Source: Capitulum mitella
Taxonomy: Eukaryota > Arthropoda > Thecostraca > Pollicipedomorpha > Pollicipedidae
Direction: 5' to 3'
DNA: 64,000 bases
Assembly (NCBI GenBank): GCA_030062745.1
Contig: CP099854.1
Location: 5,091,801 to 5,155,800 of the forward strand
Position numbers and translations under genes: made by a program. Under the pieces are notes generated by a model. That model ran no database searches. It was not told where the DNA came from and worked only from the letters and a program-made list of their open reading frames with translations. Positions 58,176-64,000 of the stretch are shown here, one piece after another (position 1 is the first letter of the stretch; each line of letters starts with the position of its first letter).

Positions 58176-58589
58176 TTTCGTATTAGAATCTATGGGTCAG
58201 CTGTCCTTCAGACAAGACATGGACTCCGGCAAGGAATCCACCTTTCCAGACATGCTTCGGGCACGGATTCGGAACTGCCAACTTTTTTTTTACTTATTCG
58301 CGTACATATTTTTCAAACACTTAGCAAATACGACGAACAAGACTCAGACACGGACCCACGCATCCGGATTCAGATCTGGGACCGGACTCACTGTTTCGGA
58401 ATCAGACCCAGGTCCGACAACTAGTCTCAAGGATCGTAATCATACGTGGCTTTTCCAACGTGTTGAGCTATTTCATCACGTAGCCCAATTCATCGGCATC
58501 GGATAATCGAACAGGTCTCAAACACCCATACACGGGGACGGAACAGCACCCAGATAACAGGGAAGTGCTATCAATGGCGGCTCCTGAGG

Positions 58590-58590
58590 A

Positions 58591-58654
<64 letters not shown>

Positions 58655-58750
58655 ATTAGAATATTTATGTTACATATATCCTATCTATAGATATACAAAT
58701 GTATATCCTAGTATATATGGGATATATATATATATATATATATAGGAGTA
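58590..58750. repeat. AC/AT dinucleotide microsatellite
   Basis: An ACAC run followed by long TATA runs, with a second TATA run near 58724-58743. Confidence 0.95.
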
Positions 58751-59009
58751 TATATGGCCCAGGAACCTCTTTTCACTGGAGAACCTCGACCGACATTTAT
58801 TTCTAGCCGGCCCTTTTTGCTGAAAATCTCCGAAATCTACATGATCACTTACGCAACTTACTCGTGTACTTTTCAAATCGACCAGATAATCATTGAAGTC
58901 AGGGGTGAGTTGGCATTTCGGAGCTTCGGAGCATATAAGGTTCCTCGAAGGGCCCTGCCGTCTGCAGCCCATCTCTCACCAGACGGTCTGGATGCGCCAG
59001 CGAGTGAAT

Positions 59010-59215
59010 CGGTGAAGCCACGTCCCAGAAATTGGGGGGGGGGGGCAAATCAGACCCTGGTGGGACAATCTGATCCAGAATCTTATTTTTCAACGAGACA
59101 CTGCAAAAGACAAGCCCCTTTCGACCAAAACTGGGGGAAAACGCCCACTTTTTAAACTGAAAGGGACATGTCCCCTTAGCCCCCCCCCCTTTGGTTCCAC
59201 CCATGAGCGAGTGCA
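59010..59215 (-). repeat. Interspersed repeat family Q, copy 1
   Basis: Contains AACTGGGGGAAAACGCCCAC, GGGACATGTCCCCTTAGCCC and GACCCTGGTGGGACAATCTG. It is inverted relative to the copy at 60140-60350, and the pair flanks the hAT MITE. Confidence 0.6.
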
Positions 59216-59270
59216 GAAGATGCAAGCCGATGTATTTCTGTTACTGTGAGAATCTCTTGACATGTACGCT

Positions 59271-60115
59271 TCGGGATGCAACGGATATCCGGTCCAGCCG
59301 TATATCCGGCCGGATAGTTGAGATTATTCGGTACCCTGTATCCGGCCGGATATTGCCGGGTACCTGGCCTTCCGGTGTAAGCGCCGAGACATTCTAATGT
59401 CTGCCTACAAAACCGTTTCAAAAGTAACGTGCCTTTTGTTGTATTACACTGTCGATGTAACTGATAGTTCCCAGGTCTGTCTGAAGCGCCACTTTTTCTT
59501 CTTAGTTTCGGTGCGGTTGAGACATAATTTGCAAGGATGCGTGCCCAAGCTCAAAGTCAGTGCAACAAGAGCCACTATATGCTCAGTAGCACATTTCGTA
59601 GTGCATCATCTTTCTATTCTCCAAACATTTTTATCGGTCTAAAATATCCTTGCGCGAAAACCTTAAGGGCCAACATACCTACTGGTCATAATTCAGTATT
59701 TGTATGGAATGCTCATCAAGCTAGGTATTTTAGGTCTACGAAGTCGCTACTGGCATTCCGCTTATTCTGGAACCTTTGCCTTGCGCCTACGGTCAGAGAT
59801 GGTGAGCTCCGCTTTGATCACTTTATTTATGTATTTTTTTTTACTATGACACAAGTGGCAACCTTTTAAGAACTGTAAGTGCAAGAGGAATGGCTCACAA
59901 ACTGACAATATTCTTTGCAATTTTTTCGGTTTTTCAGGTCTTTCTTTTTCTATACCCCATTTTTTCGCTTCATTTTTCAGCAGCAAATAGTAAAGGAACA
60001 CAGGGCACCATCATATCCGGCATACGGCTGGATATCCGGCCAAATATCCGGCGCCCCGACAGGACATATCCAACATCCGGCCAGATCGCAAAAATCCCGA
60101 TCCGGTGCGTCCCTA
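59271..60115. mobile_element. hAT-type MITE with GGATATCCGG palindromes
   Basis: The ends are TCGGGATGCAACGGAT and CCGGTGCGTCCCTA, diverged from the ends of the element at 8701. The same GGATATCCGGCCGGATA-type subterminal motifs lie at 59283-59360 and 60018-60080. The flanking octamers TGTACGCT and TTTACTCT differ at two positions, so this is an older insertion of the same family. The centre has no coding sequence. Confidence 0.75.
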
Positions 60116-60139
60116 TTTACTCTGCTGGATTCCCCTCCC

Positions 60140-60350
60140 CGGGGACTAACCACCGGGGAGGCGGGCTGAGGGGACATGTCCTGTCCAGTTATCAAAATGG
60201 GCCTTGGTCCCCCAATTTTGGTTGGAAACTGGGCGTTTTACACAATTCCGGAATGGAAAAGTATGATTCTGAGTCAAACTGCCGCCCTCCCCGGATTCTG
60301 ATTTCTCAACTTCTGGAAACTGGCTACACCCATGCTGCTGGATGCAACCC
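60140..60350 (+). repeat. Interspersed repeat family Q, copy 2
   Basis: GAGGGGACATGTCCTGTCC, CCAATTTTGGTTGGAAACTG and GAGTCAAACTGCCGCCCTCC are the diverged inverted match of the copy at 59010-59215. Confidence 0.6.
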
Positions 60351-62548
60351 TGCGTCCGTGGTCCGACCAACAAATGGCTGCAAATTTGCCCTTTTTAACT
60401 TCAGGTTGGAATTTGCAACTCCCACATCTGCGCGCAGATACTTGTTTGCACCCTATCACAACACAACGGCAGCAGGCCCCCGGGGAATGGTGTCCCAATG
60501 CAACTCTGCACAAAACCAACAAAACCTGCGCTAAGCTATCAAAACCTTCGATGAACTAATGAAACCTATGCAAAATCGCAAAAACCTGTGCGATGCATCG
60601 TTTTTATACGGCCTAAAGCCTTATCAAATATTCGAAAGTATACGCTTGTATTCTCAAACGCCCGCAACATGGCCGCCGGCTCTTTAAACCACCAACCGAA
60701 TGGCGGCAGTAACAGTGAAAACAACCGCGTTAAAAACGCACGCAGAGTGCGGGTTTTCAAATCCCAAACAGCTGAAGTACGCGTGCGATACAATAATCCA
60801 ACGCAGACTCACCATTTTGGCTTTGGCAGTGCGGAGATCCATGACGCTACAACGTCTCACGGCACCCACGCGCTCTCTGACAAGATTCCGGAGATGCGCA
60901 CGAAAAATTTCATACGCCCGTCCCGCGCGCTCAGAAATAGACAATACACTCGGGGTCCTCCGGCCAGCGGATCTCGCCAGCAGAAACAACGCTACGATTA
61001 CGACGTTATGTGCGCCATTTATGTAGAGCATTCGAATAGGAACACAGCCACTAAAACTGGCAAATCCAGTTGCCTGCGAAAGGAAAGAAAAGTGTTTGGC
61101 CTAATGCAGCAAGTGGGCCTGATACGTGACCCATTGGCCGCTGTGATCTCGGCAAGGCGCCATGGTCGAGGTCATCGTTTGTCACCTGGAATCTGAATCT
61201 GGAAGCGCATCTAGTCGCCGTAAGCCAGAGGTACCACTGGCGGAATCACGCAAAGGTGTAATCTCGACCAAGTTACTGGTGTTGCCGGGAAAAATTTCAT
61301 CTCCATTCTTTCCATGCACTGGCCACTGCCACAGGCCTCATGTTGGATTTCAGAATTATTGGTGTTGCGTTTGCAGCATCAAAAATACATTTGGTTTCAC
61401 CACTGAAACAATGTTTTCCTGCCAGCGGAAGCAAAAGTGATTTCCAAGTTATTCATTTTCATGTATCGCTGTCGGAATTGCTTCAAAATTTCCAGAGCTG
61501 GAAGACAGCTGTCCAGCTGCCCGCACATCCCCCCGTCCACGTTCACCCTGAGTTGTGCCGCCACTGAAAGCAAACACGGTCATGTGCTTAAAGACGTAGC
61601 CAAGGGGGGACATGGGGACCATGGCCCTCCCCTGAGCCAAACGGTCTACCCTAGATACATGGCGATTTCGCATCAATACGTAATAATGATCGTATATATG
61701 TTGCAAAAACAACCATTATATGTTTTCCTGTGCAGTAAATTGACATAAATTGCCAAAAATTTCTGCCTTTTCTTGTAAATTTCATGATATGCCTGTGGCA
61801 TAGGACACGCATGTTCATGGCAAATAAATCAGGACACGGGAGGGATCAAGAGGATGTCCTAGTTTTCGGACTTTTTAAACATGAGGCATGGCCATTGCAT
61901 TGAATATATTTCCCAAAATCCGTCTGCGATCCCCCTCATTATCATTTCCCAGTGCTTCCCCTCCATCGAGTGCTGTAGCCAAAGAGCGCCAAAGGGGTCA
62001 TGCCCTTGAAGACCGAAAATTTAATACTCCTTTCTGCACCAGAAGCGAAAACAAACTTTTCCTCACTCCAATATGAAATGGTCGAAATCCGAGAATTGTT
62101 CGTTTGACCTATCTCCAACAATTTTACCAACGGTAAGAAAATGCCTAAGTAATGAATGGTTGTTCTCAGGGAGATAACAAAAAAAATATGTCCAAATGCA
62201 AGCGAGAGACAAAAAAACGCAGTTTTTGTAACCAGGCAAACGTGGGCCCCGAGGAGAACCAAGCAACAGACAGCGAGGAGGTTAAATGGCAGGCGGAGAA
62301 TCCGGCTGGCCAAACATTTCATCCATCTGGTTAAATCCATCTCCCCCAACCAAGAAAAGTCTTGGTTGCGCCCCTGTGTGTAATTTGCCAGTGAGCCTAC
62401 TGGTCCCAAATCAGGGAAGAAGAAAGCGTTTGTTGTCCGCAGGGGCAATCTTAAGTTCTTAAATGTTTGAAGAAATCTCCAGCGGCGTTTAAAACCTCAA
62501 CTTTTCCTCCTACACCCGCGCGCGTAGGAGCGCCTTACAGGTTGTTAA

Positions 62549-63760
62549 CCCTATTCCCGGAGGGCTAGACGGTATGGCCGATTCCCGGCAGGGGGGGGCG
62601 GATTCGGCCCCCCCCCCTGAGATCTCGAGAACTACTTATCCGATTTCTTCACAACAAACGGCAATCGATTTGCCGTGACGTGAACTACATTTTTACAAAA
62701 AGAAATTTTCAAAATTTTGAAATTTGTGGATACAGGGGGGCAAAAATGTCAAAATGGGGGGTACTTTTTGACTTCTTATAACTCCGTTGTTTATGGACCG
62801 ATTTCGATGAAACTGGCATCAATCGAGAGATTATGAATAGGGCTTTTACCATGGGTATGCAAATTTGAAATTTTGAGAAAATTCATGGGCGTTCACAGGG
62901 TTTCAAAAATAAGGGGATTAGTTTTCTAATAACGGAATGAACAAAAGAGGCCAAAACACTTTTTTAGCTTCTGCTAGTCATGTTATGCTAAAGAAGTACA
63001 AACCGCATTACAATGTTTGTATAATGTTAGCATAGGCGGTGCCAGGGACCTAAAAAAGGGGGAACTGTCATGGTCACACGTTCTTCAGATCAACTTGTGA
63101 CCTCTGACATTGAATGACCTCCAGTGACCTTGGGGTCACCTGGAATGATGTCGTGTGCATTCAATATTATCTGTAAACGTCTTTAATCGATTAAATTCAC
63201 TCTATTCCAAAAAATTCATTTTTTGGCTTTTGCGATATAGGGTACGTGCACTGACATTTTAGGTCATAGCTCCGTGACCCGACCTGATATCAAGTTGAAA
63301 CTTGGTACACAAGTAGAGGGCATTTTTCTACGTCATATATATTCCGGGTTTGGCATTTGAAAAAACGGCGCCAAAATTATTGCGAAAAAACAAATTTTGA
63401 CTTTTGACCTTGACCTGACCTTGTAAAATGACCTCAGATAAACAAAATTACATATGCACATTGCCCAACTATTTAGCTATATATTCATATAAAGTTTTAA
63501 GTTCTATCTTAAAAACTCTGTTTTTGGCAGACATTTTCCTTTTACCCTCAACATGGCCAAAAATGACCTGAGGTGCCTCCCAAAAACGTTGCCTGGCTCC
63601 GCCCCTGAGCAAAATAGAATTTCGAAATTTTGTCACGGCGCGTAGAAGGAATAGCTAGGAAAAGTCACCAAGTTTCGTGAAGCTGCGTTAAAAAGCCTGG
63701 AATTGGCAAGCAAAAAACCCGAGGGGGGGGCGGATTCCGCCCCCCCTGCCGGGAATAGGG
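62549..63760 (+). mobile_element. TTAA-flanked piggyBac-like non-autonomous element, copy 3
   Basis: TTAA at 62545-62548 and 63761-63764; ends CCCTATTCCCGG and CCGGGAATAGGG. It is complete and nearly identical to the copy at 53341, consistent with recent activity of the family. No coding sequence. Confidence 0.9.
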
Positions 63761-63764
63761 TTAA

Positions 63765-64000
63765 AGCCAGAGCCTTTATTAAGCCATTTCACTTTAAAGT
63801 TGGTACAGCCAGAGCCGTTATAGGGTCATTTCATTCCCCGCACCGCCTGTCGACAGTTTGGTAGCCCGCGTTAGGGCTGCTGCCGTACGCGCCCTGAGGG
63901 CCGCTGGGCGGGGGTGAGGGGCGAGCGGCGTCCCTCGACAGCACCAGGCCGGCCGTGACAGCGTCCCGGCTCCACGTCAGTCGGGTGTGACGGCCGCCGG
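63765..64000. other. Right flank, nothing recognised
   Basis: Short repeat AGCCAGAGCC at 63764 and 63809, then GC-rich sequence running off the window. Confidence 0.4.

Larger units (their letters stand above)
54549..62544. other. Repeat-rich region without a recognised gene
   Basis: Between the listed repeats lie GC-rich sequence (54850-55450), a poly-T/poly-G junction near 56113, and C runs near 56711 and 56887. Reading frames such as 55174-55782 and 60588-61196 on the plus strand show no domain. Confidence 0.4.

Overview
The window looks like nuclear DNA from an arthropod with a very GC-rich gene space and a repeat-dense background. The evidence is spliceosomal introns, single-copy animal genes (ARMC7, HTD2, SPMIP1, SORBS/CAP), SH3 sequences close to the arthropod form of CAP, short interstitial TTAGG runs, and Arg/Ala/Pro-heavy coding sequence with extreme G/C third positions. 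A crustacean, perhaps a barnacle, would fit, but the species is inference.

Layout. (1) 1-16.5 kb is a nest of transposons. A 13.4-kb element with about 0.9-kb inverted ends and an 8-10 bp target duplication (1151-14518) contains a 2.4-kb palindrome (2370-4737). A hAT element with a perfect 8-bp target duplication (8701-13642) has inserted into its right arm. The hAT in turn carries a TTAA-flanked piggyBac-like copy and a decayed IS630/Tc1/mariner transposase. A 578-bp terminal-inverted-repeat element with a perfect 8-bp duplication lies at 15941-16518. (2) 16.5-21.1 kb, plus strand: a possible unidentified multi-exon gene, then ARMC7 (three exons, 18607-20466), then HTD2, a mitochondrial hydroxyacyl-thioester dehydratase whose start codon lies only 62 nt after the ARMC7 stop. 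(3) 23.4-47.4 kb, minus strand: a large part of a SORBS/CAP adaptor gene. It comprises a GGDIP-motif exon (47.3 kb), a giant low-complexity exon (37.3-42.2 kb), an Arg/Gln-rich exon with polyQ (33.2-33.4 kb), and seven exons encoding three SH3 domains and the stop codon (29.1 to 23.4 kb). SPMIP1, an intronless sperm axoneme microtubule inner protein gene, is nested in one CAP intron on the same strand. (4) 47.5-64 kb has no recognisable gene; it holds GC-rich sequence with short tandem repeats, two further full copies of the TTAA element, several copies of a ~300-bp repeat, and a hAT MITE.

How the genes relate. ARMC7 and HTD2 look like one transcript with two cistrons, resembling the vertebrate RPP14-HTD2 arrangement but with a different upstream partner. 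HTD2 and CAP converge. CAP would be a cytoskeletal adaptor at muscle or adhesion sites, and its exon phases suggest that the giant exon is optional.

The most unusual signal is a recurring pattern at splice junctions. Minisatellites in several introns are built from copies of the neighbouring exon-intron boundary: about 27 copies of a 34-bp unit carrying a CAP 3' splice site, five 50-bp copies at the next CAP exon, four in-frame 21-bp copies at a third, and about seven copies of the ARMC7 exon 1 donor. No retrovirus-like, Polinton-like or LINE coding sequence, rRNA, tRNA or CRISPR array was recognised.
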